Below, piece after piece: positions 15,748-23,609 of a stretch of DNA of 60,891 nt. A model generated the notes under the pieces. That model was not told the DNA's origin and did not search any database. It saw only the letters and a program-made list of their open reading frames with translations. Numbering within the stretch: the first letter of the stretch is position 1; each line of letters begins with the position of its first letter. Source of the DNA: RGIG5579 sp045602025 (GTDB taxonomy: Bacteria > Bacillota > Clostridia > Oscillospirales > SIG627); the NCBI GenBank assembly GCA_045602025.1, contig JAZSAT010000052.1:1-60891 (forward strand). Reading direction: 5' to 3'. Position numbers and translations under genes: made by a program.

Positions 15748-16263
15748 ATAGCCGCTAAGGAAATGACCATCAATGAAAAAATCAAAGCCGCCGAGGTACG
15801 AGTCATCGACTCCGACGGAAGCCAGCTGGGCGTAATGAAAACGGACAAAGCACTTGAGATCGCTTACGACAAGGGCCTTGACCTTGTAGAGATGAACGCC
15901 AGCGGCCCTACTCCCGTTTGTAAGATTATGGACTACGGTAAATACCGTTTTGACAGAAGCAAGCGCGAGAAGGAATCCCGTAAGAAGCAAGTTACCGTTG
16001 AGACCAAGGAGATCAAATTCTCCTGCCGCATCGGACAGCACGACTTTGATACCAAAATTTCCCACGCGATCCGCTTCCTCTCCGCAGGGAACAAGGTGAA
16101 AATGACCATTATGTTCTCCGGCCGTGAGATGAACAATACCCAGAGAGGTGTAGACCTGATGGCAGAGATTGCAAAAGCAGTGGAAAGCCACGGTGTTGTG
16201 GAAAAGAAGCCTCACCTGGAAGGTCGTTTTATGACCATGTTTGTTGTGCCCCCCAAAAAATAA
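15748..16263 (+). CDS. infC: Translation initiation factor IF-3, ATA start codon
   Basis: A 171-residue factor that binds the 30S subunit and proofreads start codons. It has the N-terminal domain (EMTINEKIKAAEVRVID), a basic linker and the C-terminal domain (KEIKFSCRIGQHDFDTKI). I start it at ATA 15748 because GGAGGTG (15734-15740) lies seven bases ahead and the extra residues (AAKEMTINE) match the usual IF-3 N-terminus. The first ATG at 15763 is 22 bases from that site. IF-3 genes are known to use rare start codons such as AUU for self-control. rpmI and rplT follow. Confidence 0.93.
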   Translation: MAAKEMTINEKIKAAEVRVIDSDGSQLGVMKTDKALEIAYDKGLDLVEMNASGPTPVCKIMDYGKYRFDRSKREKESRKKQVTVETKEIKFSCRIGQHDFDTKISHAIRFLSAGNKVKMTIMFSGREMNNTQRGVDLMAEIAKAVESHGVVEKKPHLEGRFMTMFVVPPKK

Positions 16264-16285
16264 ATCAGTAAAGGAAGAAAGAAAA

Positions 16286-16483
16286 ATGGCAAAAATCCGC
16301 ACTCACAAGGCAAGCGCCAAGAGATTTTCCGTTACCAAAAACGGCAAAGTGAAAATGACCCAGCAGGGTAGAAGACATCAGGTTCACCTGAAGACCACCA
16401 AGCGCAAGAGAGCACTGCGTAAGGCTGCTTACATTTCCGATTGTAACGCAAAGAACATCAAGAAGCTCATCCCCTACGCATAA
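16286..16483 (+). CDS. rpmI: Ribosomal protein L35
   Basis: A 65-residue, very basic 50S protein starting MAKIRTHKASAKRF, with GRRHQVHLKTTKRKRALRK in the middle, as in L35 generally. The start ATG 16286 follows AAGGAAG. The longer in-frame opening upstream overlaps infC and is not used. It is the second gene of the infC operon. Confidence 0.97.
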   Translation: MAKIRTHKASAKRFSVTKNGKVKMTQQGRRHQVHLKTTKRKRALRKAAYISDCNAKNIKKLIPYA

Positions 16484-16536
16484 ATAGGGAATTCGTGAAA
16501 GAAAGGATAAGCGTTTTTTAACGCAGTGTATGAAAA

Positions 16537-16890
16537 ATGGCAAGAATTAAATTTGCAAAAGTTACCCGTGCAAGAAGAAAGAAAGTATTGAAGGCTGCCC
16601 GCGGCTACTGGGGTGCAAAGAGCAAGCATTTTAAGATGGCAAAACAGGCTGTCATGAAGAGCGGCAACTACGCATTCGTTGGCAGAAAGCAGAAGAAGAG
16701 AGATTTCCGCAAGCTGTGGATCACCAGAATCTCCGCTGCAGCAAAGGCAAACGGTATGAACTACTCTACCTTTATGTGCGGTCTGAAGAAGGCAGGCATC
16801 GAGCTGAACCGCAAAATGCTCGCTGAGCTTGCAGTAAACGACAAAGAAGCATTTGCAGCAATCGTAGAAAAGGCAAAGGCTGCAAAATAA
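16537..16890 (+). CDS. rplT: Ribosomal protein L20
   Basis: A 117-residue 50S assembly protein. The sequence RARRKKVLKAARGYWGAKSK and the C-terminal helical domain ending in AIVEKAKAAK are typical. L20 is the usual repressor of its own operon through the leader upstream of infC. The 53-base spacer after rpmI includes a small GCG...CGC hairpin. Confidence 0.97.
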   Translation: MARIKFAKVTRARRKKVLKAARGYWGAKSKHFKMAKQAVMKSGNYAFVGRKQKKRDFRKLWITRISAAAKANGMNYSTFMCGLKKAGIELNRKMLAELAVNDKEAFAAIVEKAKAAK

Positions 16891-16975
16891 GAGACTTTTC
16901 AGTCAAAACACAAAGAAAGAGGGGCATAGGCTCCTTTTTCTTATATAACTTAAGCTTGATAGAAGAATTGATACA

Positions 16976-17497
16976 ATGACAGAAAAAGAAAAAATTCTAA
17001 GCTTTCTTGAGGAGCATCACATTCCGTATGTGGTTTTTTCCCATCCTGTTACGGACGATCTCCCTACAAAACTGGAAAACGATGCCAAGGCGGGCGTATT
17101 CGGTGCCACCCATTGCAAGAATCTTGTATTGGCCAACCGTCAGAAGACGAAGTTTTATCTTCTTACGATGCCCTTTGGCAAACGGTTCCGCACGGGCCCT
17201 GTTTCCAGACAGATGGCCTCCGGCCGTCTTTCCTTTGCGGAAAATGCGGTTTTAGAGGGGATTTTGAAGACCCATTCGGGTATGGTAAGCCCATTGGAAC
17301 TTATTTTTGATGAAAAGAAAGAAATTGCATTTTCTATGGATCGGGAGCTTTTAAAGGCGGAGAAGATCTGCTTTCACCCCTCCGACGATACCTGCACGGT
17401 GGTACTGGAAAACAGTGCGTTTTTTGAGAAGTTTCTGCCTACGGCGGGGATCGATGTGAATTTTGTTAATGTAGAACTTGTAGAAGAGGAGAAATAA
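16976..17497 (+). CDS. Prolyl-tRNA editing (YbaK/ProX-type) deacylase
   Basis: A 173-residue free-standing editing domain of the INS/YbaK superfamily. The core THCKNLVLANRQKTKFYLLT carries the conserved Lys of the active site, and FAENAVLEGILKTHSGMVSP matches the GxxPGxVSP region with THSGMVSP. Members remove alanine or similar residues wrongly attached to tRNA-Pro (ProX/PrdX) or cysteine (YbaK); the PrdX-like layout favours the former. The next gene follows immediately. Confidence 0.82.
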   Translation: MTEKEKILSFLEEHHIPYVVFSHPVTDDLPTKLENDAKAGVFGATHCKNLVLANRQKTKFYLLTMPFGKRFRTGPVSRQMASGRLSFAENAVLEGILKTHSGMVSPLELIFDEKKEIAFSMDRELLKAEKICFHPSDDTCTVVLENSAFFEKFLPTAGIDVNFVNVELVEEEK

Positions 17498-17965
17498 ATG
17501 AAAGAATCTGTTCGTAAATTTTTCCGAGATGTGATTTATACCACAGGTGTTTCGTATTTGCTTATCAGCTTTGCGGTGCTTGTGATGCTGACGCTCTTTA
17601 CCGATCCCAACGGCGGCGGCTTCCGCAGCGGATTTCAGGCGTTCAGCTATCTTTTGGGCAAGCTTTTCTGTGTATTTTTGTTCTCCCTCGGCCTCGGCTT
17701 TATCAACCGTATTTTTATGCTGAAAAAGCACAGAGCACTCCTGAGACTTGTGCACTTCTTTACGGCCCTTTTGTGGTATGCGTTTACGATGGTGGTTATG
17801 TACCTTGGCTTTTTTGATATGGCAGACGGCCTTTCTGCCCGCGGTGCTGTAGGAAATATTTTGCTGTTTCTCATCATTTACCCCATTGCGGTAGGTGTTT
17901 CTGCCCTCATCCGCGCCATCGTAACACCGAAAGAAGAGAAACAGTACAAGAGCATATTAGACTAA
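17498..17965 (+). CDS. Four-helix membrane protein, DUF3021-like
   Basis: A 155-residue protein with four hydrophobic stretches (about 15-35, 50-72, 82-105, 118-140). The opening RKFFRDVIYTTGVSYLLISF and the short polar ends resemble DUF3021 proteins, often encoded next to LytTR regulators. No such regulator is seen here; the upstream neighbour is the tRNA-editing gene, with no gap. The function is unknown. A family B repeat starts a few bases after the stop. Confidence 0.55.
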   Translation: MKESVRKFFRDVIYTTGVSYLLISFAVLVMLTLFTDPNGGGFRSGFQAFSYLLGKLFCVFLFSLGLGFINRIFMLKKHRALLRLVHFFTALLWYAFTMVVMYLGFFDMADGLSARGAVGNILLFLIIYPIAVGVSALIRAIVTPKEEKQYKSILD

Positions 17966-18084
17966 AACTTTGTAAAACCCGCTGCGGCTTCGTTGTACCT
18001 TTTTTGAAAAAAAGGTACCCAAAAAACTTTGTCCCTTTTTTAAAAAAAGGACTTGTCTCGCTGGATTTTACTGCGTTTTAATAA
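17966..18084 (+). repeat. Family B repeat interrupted by a shortened family A
   Basis: The B left end (ACTTTGTAAAACCCGCTGCG) reaches 17994. Two hairpins follow, 17995-18018 (GTACC arm) and 18031-18052 (GTCCC arm), with only about 12 bases between them instead of the usual core. The B right end (CTCGCTGGATTTTACTGCG) then resumes. Confidence 0.7.
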
Positions 18085-18093
18085 TGAATTGTA

Positions 18094-18131
18094 AAAAAAG
18101 ATAACCTTGAAATTTCAAGGTTATCTTTTTC
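18094..18131. terminator. Bidirectional terminator, AAAGATAACC family
   Basis: A perfect 36-base palindrome: AAAAAGATAACCTTGAAA at 18095-18112 and its complement at 18113-18130. Confidence 0.85.
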
Positions 18132-18170
18132 TATTTATAATCCTTTATTCTCTTTTATTAATATGAAGCT

Positions 18171-18200
18171 TTTTTGGTTCTTTTTTCTCGAAAAAAGAAC
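18171..18200. repeat. Family A terminal hairpin, solo
   Basis: GTTCTTTTTTC at 18177-18187 pairs with GAAAAAAGAAC at 18190-18200. It is preceded by AATATGAAGCTTTTTTG as in other family A ends. It sits just past the stop of the minus-strand gene at 18213. Confidence 0.65.
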
Positions 18201-18212
18201 ACAGAAAGTAGG

Positions 18213-18935
18213 TTAGAAGGGAGAAGGCGGTGTCTGATCGGAAGGCATAGAAGGGGTAGAAGGAGTAGCGGAAGGAGAGGCGGGGGGAGTCAGGCGGTTT
18301 TTTGCGTAGAGGAAGAGATCCGCTACAGCCCAAAGCAAAAAGCCGAAGAAGATCAGCCACAGATCAAAGGTAACCTCGCTTGTAATACTTTTGGTTTTGG
18401 TGAGAAGCTGAAGGAGCGAAGCACTGAGCGCGGGTACCGCGCCAAGGGCCATCAGGATCCCGCCGGCATAGCGAAGGTCCTCGGTAATGGGTGCTGAGAA
18501 GGGCTCCGCAGCTGTTTTCAGTGCCTTGAAGATCTTACAAACATAGTGGAACAGGGCGGCGCACAGGAGCATTTCCGTAAAAGCGGGGATCATATCAAGA
18601 GCCAGGGTCTTATTTCCCATTGTTGTGGAAGGAGTGACCTCGGAAATTTCAATACCGTTTTCCGAAAGCTTGCTTCCCTCCGGCAGAGAATCGTAAACCA
18701 CGCCCTCCGATTCCTTTATGATTTCACTCCAATTCTCGCCAAATAGGGCCTTGAAGTTGAATTTCATATCCGTTTGCATGAAAACATCAATGGAAAAGAA
18801 GTCCTTCGGCATCAGGGATAGGGTGAAGATACCGATGATCATTCCCACTGCACCGATAATGGCAAGTACGCGCAAAATCGCAAATAAAACATGTCCCCAG
18901 GAAGAGACACTTCGGAAAAAGTTAAGTGATTTCAT
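18213..18935 (-). CDS. Membrane protein, DUF2975-like
   Basis: A 240-residue protein with four hydrophobic segments: about 15-45, 115-135, 155-180 and 190-212. A polar, probably external loop (about 48-110) lies between the first two. The C-terminus is a Pro/Ser-rich tail (PPASPSATPSTPSMPS). The topology, with a long loop after helix one, recalls DUF2975 proteins, but the match is weak and the function is unknown. ATG 18935 has AAGGAGGAA nearby; the longer frame upstream has no such site. It is a single-gene unit between repeats and the divergent Sel1 gene. Confidence 0.6.
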   Translation of the reverse strand: MKSLNFFRSVSSWGHVLFAILRVLAIIGAVGMIIGIFTLSLMPKDFFSIDVFMQTDMKFNFKALFGENWSEIIKESEGVVYDSLPEGSKLSENGIEISEVTPSTTMGNKTLALDMIPAFTEMLLCAALFHYVCKIFKALKTAAEPFSAPITEDLRYAGGILMALGAVPALSASLLQLLTKTKSITSEVTFDLWLIFFGFLLWAVADLFLYAKNRLTPPASPSATPSTPSMPSDQTPPSPF

Positions 18936-19072
18936 AGTTTTTCCTCCTTGATTTTCTATCTTTATTTTATCATATTCTCCTCTGCCGTCAAGAAAATTTT
19001 TGTCGGATTTTTGAAAGTACTGTTTATGGTACATATTTCCCTATAAAATAAAAGCGGAAAGGGGAGAGATGA

Positions 19073-19477
19073 ATGGATAACAGCTTATATGTATTAAAAG
19101 AAGCGGTGAAAAAAGGGAGTATCTCCGCGGCGCAGACCCTGGCAGAGGGCTTCAAGTGGGGGTATTTCGGGGAAAGCGACCCAAAAAGAGCCGCGAAAAT
19201 GTACCGCTTTTGTACCAGAAGCAAGGATAAAAGGGTGGTATCCGATGCCTTTTACAACCTTGGTCTTTTGTATTACCACGGCTTCCTTTTGCAGGATGAA
19301 AAGGATCGGGAGCGGGGGCGGAAAATGGCCTTTACCTGCTTTATGAAAAGCGCAATGGAGTTCCTTCATCCCGGTGCCATACGGCTGCTTGGCGATATGT
19401 ACCGCTACGGTCAGTATGTGGACCAAAATGATGAGATCGCGCTGAATTTATATCTTATGGCAAATCGGAAAGCTTGA
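19073..19477 (+). CDS. Sel1-repeat (TPR-like) small protein
   Basis: A 134-residue soluble helical protein made almost wholly of Sel1-type repeats: AAQTLAEGFKWGYFGESDPKRA, AFYNLGLLYYHG, and AIRLLGDMYRYGQYVDQNDEIA. Such repeats mediate protein contacts; no partner is suggested by neighbours. No signal peptide. A GGGGAGAG site precedes the ATG. Its 3' end overlaps the convergent GIY-YIG gene by 23 bases. Confidence 0.75.
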   Translation: MDNSLYVLKEAVKKGSISAAQTLAEGFKWGYFGESDPKRAAKMYRFCTRSKDKRVVSDAFYNLGLLYYHGFLLQDEKDRERGRKMAFTCFMKSAMEFLHPGAIRLLGDMYRYGQYVDQNDEIALNLYLMANRKA

Positions 19478-19814
19478 TCTTGCCGAGAAAAAGAGAAAGG
19501 CTTGCCTTCGGGTGGTAAATATAATCCTCCTTCTCTATTTGAGGAAGGAATTTGAATAGAAGCTTTGCATCAAGGATCAAGGCTTCTTTTTCTTTTTTCT
19601 TTAAGGCTTTGATGGCGTATTCCAATCTGGATGCACTCCCTCGGTCTTGGCTTGACCACAGTGCCTCAAGGGATATGATCCTGTGGCTTTTGGTGTATTT
19701 CGCGCTTTTTTTTACTTTGCCTGCGTGCTCCTTCATTCGGTGGGCGATGTTTTTTGCAATGCCCGTATAAAGGCTGCCGTCCTCGCAGCGAACGATATAA
19801 GTATAGTAGTACAT
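19455..19814 (-). CDS. GIY-YIG nuclease domain protein
   Basis: A 119-residue protein whose first 90 residues form a GIY-YIG fold: YTYIVRCEDGSLYTGIAKN gives the two short strands (YIV for GIY, YTG for YIG), then RMKEH with the conserved Arg and His, and a Glu at LEYAIK. This is the UPF0213/YhbQ-like group of small stand-alone nucleases of uncertain role. The start is ATG 19814 with AGGAGAAAGG; the longer frame upstream reads through a family B repeat. It overlaps the Sel1 gene tail to tail. Confidence 0.82.
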   Translation of the reverse strand: MYYYTYIVRCEDGSLYTGIAKNIAHRMKEHAGKVKKSAKYTKSHRIISLEALWSSQDRGSASRLEYAIKALKKKEKEALILDAKLLFKFLPQIEKEDYIYHPKASLSLFLGKIKLSDLP

Positions 19815-19844
19815 AAAGAAAACCTTTCTCCTACTTTCTTTTGG

Positions 19845-19963
19845 AAACTTGTAAAATCGGCTGCGACTTCGTTGTGCTTCGGAGAAACACTCAGTCATTT
19901 ACGGTAGTAAACTCCTTCGCGTTTCCCTTGTACGCCTCGTCTCGCTCGATTTTACTGCGTTTT
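19845..19963 (+). repeat. Family B repeat, complete
   Basis: Runs from AACTTGTAAAATCGGCTGC through CGTTGTGCTTCGGAG, AACACTCAGTCATTTACGG and CTCCTTCGCGTTTCCC to CTCGATTTTACTGCG. It aligns along its length with 33255-33375 and with the reverse strand of 6062-6178. Confidence 0.8.
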
Positions 19964-19989
19964 ATTTTTGGGTAAATCCACTTGTTCTT

Positions 19990-20102
19990 TTTTTAAAAGG
20001 TTGGAAAAAACTTAAACCCATAAAAGAATAAAAGGGAATATAAAGCAAAATTATCTATCAATAGACGGAAGTTTTTGGGTCCCTTTTTCGAGGAAAAGGG
20101 AC
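19990..20102 (-). repeat. Family A repeat, left hairpin decayed
   Basis: The core (AAAACTTAAACCCATAA, AATTATCTATCAATAGACGG) leads to the hairpin at 20079-20102 with the arm GTCCCTTTTTC. The left hairpin is imperfect. The gap 19815-20149 contains only families A and B. Confidence 0.65.
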
Positions 20103-20149
20103 AAAGACATCATATCATAAAAATTCGCTGGTTACAATAAAAAATACGC

Positions 20150-20198
20150 ATCTGGTCTTTGACTTTTTTCTATATTTGATATAAAATACAGACCAGAT
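20150..20198 (+). promoter_or_regulatory. pdxK promoter flanked by an inverted repeat
   Basis: The promoter TTGACT (20159-20164), 17 bases, TAAAAT (20182-20187) sits exactly between ATCTGGTCT (20150-20158) and AGACCAGAT (20190-20198). The perfect nine-base arms look like a two-site operator for a dimeric regulator, for example a PLP-sensing MocR/PdxR type; the regulator's identity is inference. Confidence 0.75.
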
Positions 20199-20211
20199 AA
20201 GGAGTGATGTT

Positions 20212-21042
20212 ATGAAAAGAATTGTAACCGTTCAAGATATTTCCGCGGTAGGGAAGTGTTCCCTGACCGTAGCCCTTCCGATCATATCCGCTTGCGGTGT
20301 GGAGTGCGGTGTTATGCCCACGGCGGTGCTTTCCAACCATACCCAGTTTTCCGGCTGGACCTTCCACGACCTGACCGACGAGATCACGCCCATTTGTGAC
20401 CAGTGGCAGAAGGAGGGCATCGGATTCGACGCCATTTACACCGGGTATTTAGGATCCTTTCGCCAGATCGAATTGGTGGAGGATATGATCGCCCGTTTCA
20501 AAACGAAGGATAGCCTTGTGATCGTAGACCCCGCCATGGCAGATAACGGCAAGCTTTACTATGGCTTTACCCCTGAATTTGCCAAAAGAATGGGTGAGCT
20601 TTGCGGCAAGGCGGACCTTATTTTGCCGAACCTTACCGAAGCGGCCTTTATGCTCGGGGAAAAATATTTGGAGACCTATACCAAAGAAGAGATTCGCGAG
20701 CTATTGAAAAAACTTGCTGCTCTCGGTGCAAAAAAGGTTGCTCTTACGGGCATTTCCTACAAGGAAGATGAGATCGGTGTGGAAATGTACGACAGTGAAA
20801 CAGATAGCTTCTTCTCTTATTTCGGTAAAAAGTACCCCGTATCCTTTCACGGTACCGGTGATATTTTCTCTTCTGCCGTTGTTGGCGCACACTGCCGTGG
20901 GAAAAGCCTGGAAGAGGCCTTGAAGATCGCGGTAGATTACACCGCAGAGTGTATCCGCCTGACCCTTGATGACCCCGACCACAGAACTTACGGTGTGAAT
21001 TTTGAAGAGGCAACTCCCTTCCTTGTAGAAAAACTAAAGTAA
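20212..21042 (+). CDS. pdxK: Pyridoxal/pyridoxamine kinase
   Basis: A 276-residue ribokinase-fold enzyme that phosphorylates vitamin B6 vitamers at the 5' hydroxyl as part of PLP salvage. The start IVTVQDISAVGKCSLTVALP, the glycine-rich GYLGS segment, DPAMADNGKLY and the anion-hole/catalytic GTGD at 214-217 (in FHGTGDIFSS) match PdxY/PdxK-type kinases of Firmicutes. It is a single gene with its own promoter inside an inverted repeat. PLP-dependent SerC is encoded next, but a terminator separates them. Confidence 0.87.
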   Translation: MKRIVTVQDISAVGKCSLTVALPIISACGVECGVMPTAVLSNHTQFSGWTFHDLTDEITPICDQWQKEGIGFDAIYTGYLGSFRQIELVEDMIARFKTKDSLVIVDPAMADNGKLYYGFTPEFAKRMGELCGKADLILPNLTEAAFMLGEKYLETYTKEEIRELLKKLAALGAKKVALTGISYKEDEIGVEMYDSETDSFFSYFGKKYPVSFHGTGDIFSSAVVGAHCRGKSLEEALKIAVDYTAECIRLTLDDPDHRTYGVNFEEATPFLVEKLK

Positions 21043-21085
21043 CCTACTTTTTTGTAAAAAAGTAGGCAAAAAAACTTCCTAAAAA
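21043..21085. repeat. Family A terminal hairpin abutting the pdxK stop
   Basis: CCTACTTTTTTG at 21043-21054 and its complement to 21066 start on the base after the stop codon. They are followed by CAAAAAAACTTCC, the start of a family A core. It may act as the pdxK terminator together with the next hairpin. Confidence 0.65.
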
Positions 21086-21093
21086 GAATAAAA

Positions 21094-21132
21094 AAGAAAA
21101 GATAACCTTGATTTTCGGGGTTATCTTTTTTT
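21094..21132. terminator. Terminator after pdxK, AAAGATAACC family
   Basis: AAAAGATAACCTTG at 21097-21110 pairs with CGGGGTTATCTTTT at 21116-21129 using two G-U pairs. A T-run follows. Confidence 0.75.
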
Positions 21133-21138
21133 GTGTGC

Positions 21139-21189
21139 TCGACGGCAGTCACTTGATTTTTGACGACCGGATGGGAGGATAAAAATTCA
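21139..21189. repeat. Family C dispersed repeat, copy 2
   Basis: TCGACGGCAGTCAC, then GATTTTTGACGACCGGATGG matches 9559-9609. The 320-base gap before serC holds the family A hairpin, the terminator, this repeat and the serC promoter. Confidence 0.7.
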
Positions 21190-21291
21190 CAAAAATTGTG
21201 GAAAAGGGTGTAAAAATTGAACTATCGGTAGAGTTCACAAAAAAGAAACATATAAATCAACCGATAAGAGATATTTTGATGTGCATTTGCC

Positions 21292-21321
21292 TTGACACTC
21301 GGTGGGGAAAAAGAGTATAAT
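21292..21321 (+). promoter_or_regulatory. Sigma-A promoter for serC and the genes after it
   Basis: TTGACA at 21292-21297, 18-base spacer, TATAAT at 21316-21321, 41 bases before the serC ATG. Confidence 0.85.
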
Positions 21322-21362
21322 AAATAGAAATTTGATTTAGCGATATTAAAGGAGAATATAAA

Positions 21363-22451
21363 ATGAGTCGCGTATATAACTTTTCCGCAGGACCTTCCAT
21401 GCTTCCTCTTGCGGTTTTAGAGCAGGCTGCAAAGGAAATGACAGACTATCAGGGCAGCGGAATGAGCGTGATGGAAATGAGCCATCGCTCCAAGGCGTAT
21501 GATGCCATTATCAAAGAAACCGAGGCCACCTTCCGCAGAGTGATGAAGGTGCCGGATAACTATAAGGTGCTGTTCCTCCAGGGCGGTGCTTCCACCCAGT
21601 TTGCTTCCGTACCCCTGAACCTGATGAAAACAGGCAAGGCAGACTATGTGCTCAGCGGTGAATTTTCTACCAAGGCATATAAAGAAGCAAAGAAATTCGG
21701 CGATGTAAAGGTGCTTGCCACCGGGGAAGAAACAAACTTTGACCGTATTCCCGAATTTTCTGCAAAGGATGTCCGTCCCGATGCAGACTATGTGCACCTT
21801 TGCTACAACAATACCATTTACGGAACCCACTTTAATACAAAGCCCGATGTTGGAAATATTCCTCTTGTATGTGATATGTCCAGCTGTATTATGTCCGAGC
21901 CCATCAATGTATCCGATTTTGCCCTCATTTATGCAGGCGCACAGAAGAATATCGGACCTGCAGGTCTGACTGTAGTCGTAGTTCGTGAGGATCTGATCGG
22001 CTCTGCCCGCGAGGGAACCCCCGCTATGCTGGATTATAAGTCCATGGCAGATTCCGGCTCTATGTACAACACCCCTCCCTGCTATGCCATTTACATTGCA
22101 GGCCTTGTATTCAAATGGGTAGAAGATATGGGCGGCGTAGAAAAGATGCATGAGATCAACAAGAAAAAAGCGGATCTTCTCTACAAGACCATCGAAGGAA
22201 CGAAGATCTTTAAGCTCCACGCAAAAGAGGAATCCCGTTCTCTTATGAATGTAACCTTCCGCACCGGGGACGCTGATCTTGATAAGAAATTCGTTGCCGC
22301 CGCTGCCGAAAGAGGCCTTGTATCTCTGGGCGGCCACCGCAAGGTAGGCGGTATGCGCGCTTCCATTTACAATGCAATGCCCATGGAAGGCGTTGAAAAG
22401 CTCTGTGCTTTTATCAAGGAATTTGATGAAAAATGTGGCGAAATTGACTAA
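21363..22451 (+). CDS. serC: Phosphoserine aminotransferase
   Basis: A 362-residue class V aminotransferase that converts 3-phosphohydroxypyruvate and glutamate to phosphoserine. The N-terminal YNFSAGPSMLP is diagnostic. PLP forms a Schiff base with Lys195 in AGAQKNIGPAG, preceded by the aspartate-containing CDMSS block. The C-terminal GGHRKVGGMRASIYNAMP binds the substrate phosphate. AAAGGAG precedes the ATG. serA follows after 26 bases; together they make serine from 3-phosphoglycerate, apart from the final phosphatase. Confidence 0.97.
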   Translation: MSRVYNFSAGPSMLPLAVLEQAAKEMTDYQGSGMSVMEMSHRSKAYDAIIKETEATFRRVMKVPDNYKVLFLQGGASTQFASVPLNLMKTGKADYVLSGEFSTKAYKEAKKFGDVKVLATGEETNFDRIPEFSAKDVRPDADYVHLCYNNTIYGTHFNTKPDVGNIPLVCDMSSCIMSEPINVSDFALIYAGAQKNIGPAGLTVVVVREDLIGSAREGTPAMLDYKSMADSGSMYNTPPCYAIYIAGLVFKWVEDMGGVEKMHEINKKKADLLYKTIEGTKIFKLHAKEESRSLMNVTFRTGDADLDKKFVAAAAERGLVSLGGHRKVGGMRASIYNAMPMEGVEKLCAFIKEFDEKCGEID

Positions 22452-22477
22452 GTTTATGCAAAAAAGGGGTATACAAA

Positions 22478-23596
22478 ATGAAAATTAAGTTGTATAATAA
22501 AATTGCAAAATGCGGTCTTGAAAGACTTCCCGAAGCCTTTCAGACAGGTGAAGATATCACCGATGAAAACGGCATTATCGTCCGCAGTGCGGATCTCCAC
22601 GATGTAGCCTTCCCCGAAAGCCTTCTTGCCATTGCAAGAGCCGGCGCGGGAGTGAATAATATTCCGATCGATGAATGTGCCGAAAAGGGTATCGTGGTAT
22701 TCAATACCCCCGGTGCCAACGCCAATGCGGTAAAAGAGCTTTGCGTTGCTGCCCTTCTTCTTTCTTCCAGAAAGATCTCGGATGCTATGGAATGGGCAAA
22801 GACCCTTACCGGCAGAGAAGATGCGCTGAAGGCAGTAGAAAAGGAAAAGAGTCGTTTCGGCGGCCCTGAAATTTTCGGTAAGACCCTGGGTGTGATCGGT
22901 CTCGGTGCCATCGGCGGCGGTGTGGCAAATGCCGCAGCAGCCCTCGGTATGCGCGTTCTGGGTTATGACCCTTATGCAAGTGTAGATGCAGCCTGGGCAC
23001 TGGATGCCAAGGTGGAAAAGTGCGATGAACTTGACCGCATCTTCAAGGAATGCGACTATATTTCCGTGCACGTACCCTCTCTCCCTTCTACCCGCGGAAT
23101 CCTGGGCGGAGAGAATATTAAAAAAATGCGTGACGGTGTGAGACTTTTGAACCTTGCCCGTGCAGACCTTGCTGTGGATGAAGATATTTTATCCGGCCTT
23201 GAAAGCGGAAAGATCGCCGCTTACTTTACCGACTTCCCCACAGGAAAGCTTGCAGGTAAGCCCGGTGTGATCGCAACCCCGCATCTGGGTGCATCCACCC
23301 CCGAAGCAGAAGACAACTGCGCGATTATGGCTTGTGACCAGCTTTCGGATTATCTTCTGAACGGAAACATTAAAAACAGTGTAAATATGCCCGCCGTAAA
23401 GCTTGGCAGAAGCATGAAGAACCGTATCGGTATCATCCTAAAGGGTGATGCGGATGTGGAAGAACTCATTGCAGGCGGTAATGTTGCCCGCGGCAAGCGC
23501 GGTGACTTTACCTACATTCTCTGCGAGAGAGACGGGGCATTTGATCTTGACAAAATTAAGTCTGTGGGAGGCGTGAAGCGCGTAACCTCCTACTGA
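22478..23596 (+). CDS. serA: D-3-phosphoglycerate dehydrogenase, short clostridial type
   Basis: A 372-residue NAD-dependent dehydrogenase for the first step of serine synthesis. ARAGAGVNNIPIDECAEKG and TPGANANAVKE begin the family pattern. The Rossmann motif is GLGAIGGGVA, and the catalytic His lies in TPHLGASTPEAE. The usual catalytic Glu (FPTEP in E. coli) is Gly here (DFPTGKL); the Clostridia clade found beside serC likewise lacks it, so it need not be inactive. The C-terminal regulatory region (about residues 315-372) is short, with only a reduced ACT-like end. Confidence 0.9.
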   Translation: MKIKLYNKIAKCGLERLPEAFQTGEDITDENGIIVRSADLHDVAFPESLLAIARAGAGVNNIPIDECAEKGIVVFNTPGANANAVKELCVAALLLSSRKISDAMEWAKTLTGREDALKAVEKEKSRFGGPEIFGKTLGVIGLGAIGGGVANAAAALGMRVLGYDPYASVDAAWALDAKVEKCDELDRIFKECDYISVHVPSLPSTRGILGGENIKKMRDGVRLLNLARADLAVDEDILSGLESGKIAAYFTDFPTGKLAGKPGVIATPHLGASTPEAEDNCAIMACDQLSDYLLNGNIKNSVNMPAVKLGRSMKNRIGIILKGDADVEELIAGGNVARGKRGDFTYILCERDGAFDLDKIKSVGGVKRVTSY

Positions 23597-23609
23597 TGAA
23601 GGAGGCCTT

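Noticed and set aside
19815..19898. N-terminal extension of the GIY-YIG protein
   Set aside because: The extra codons come from a family B repeat; the domain and ribosome site support ATG 19814.
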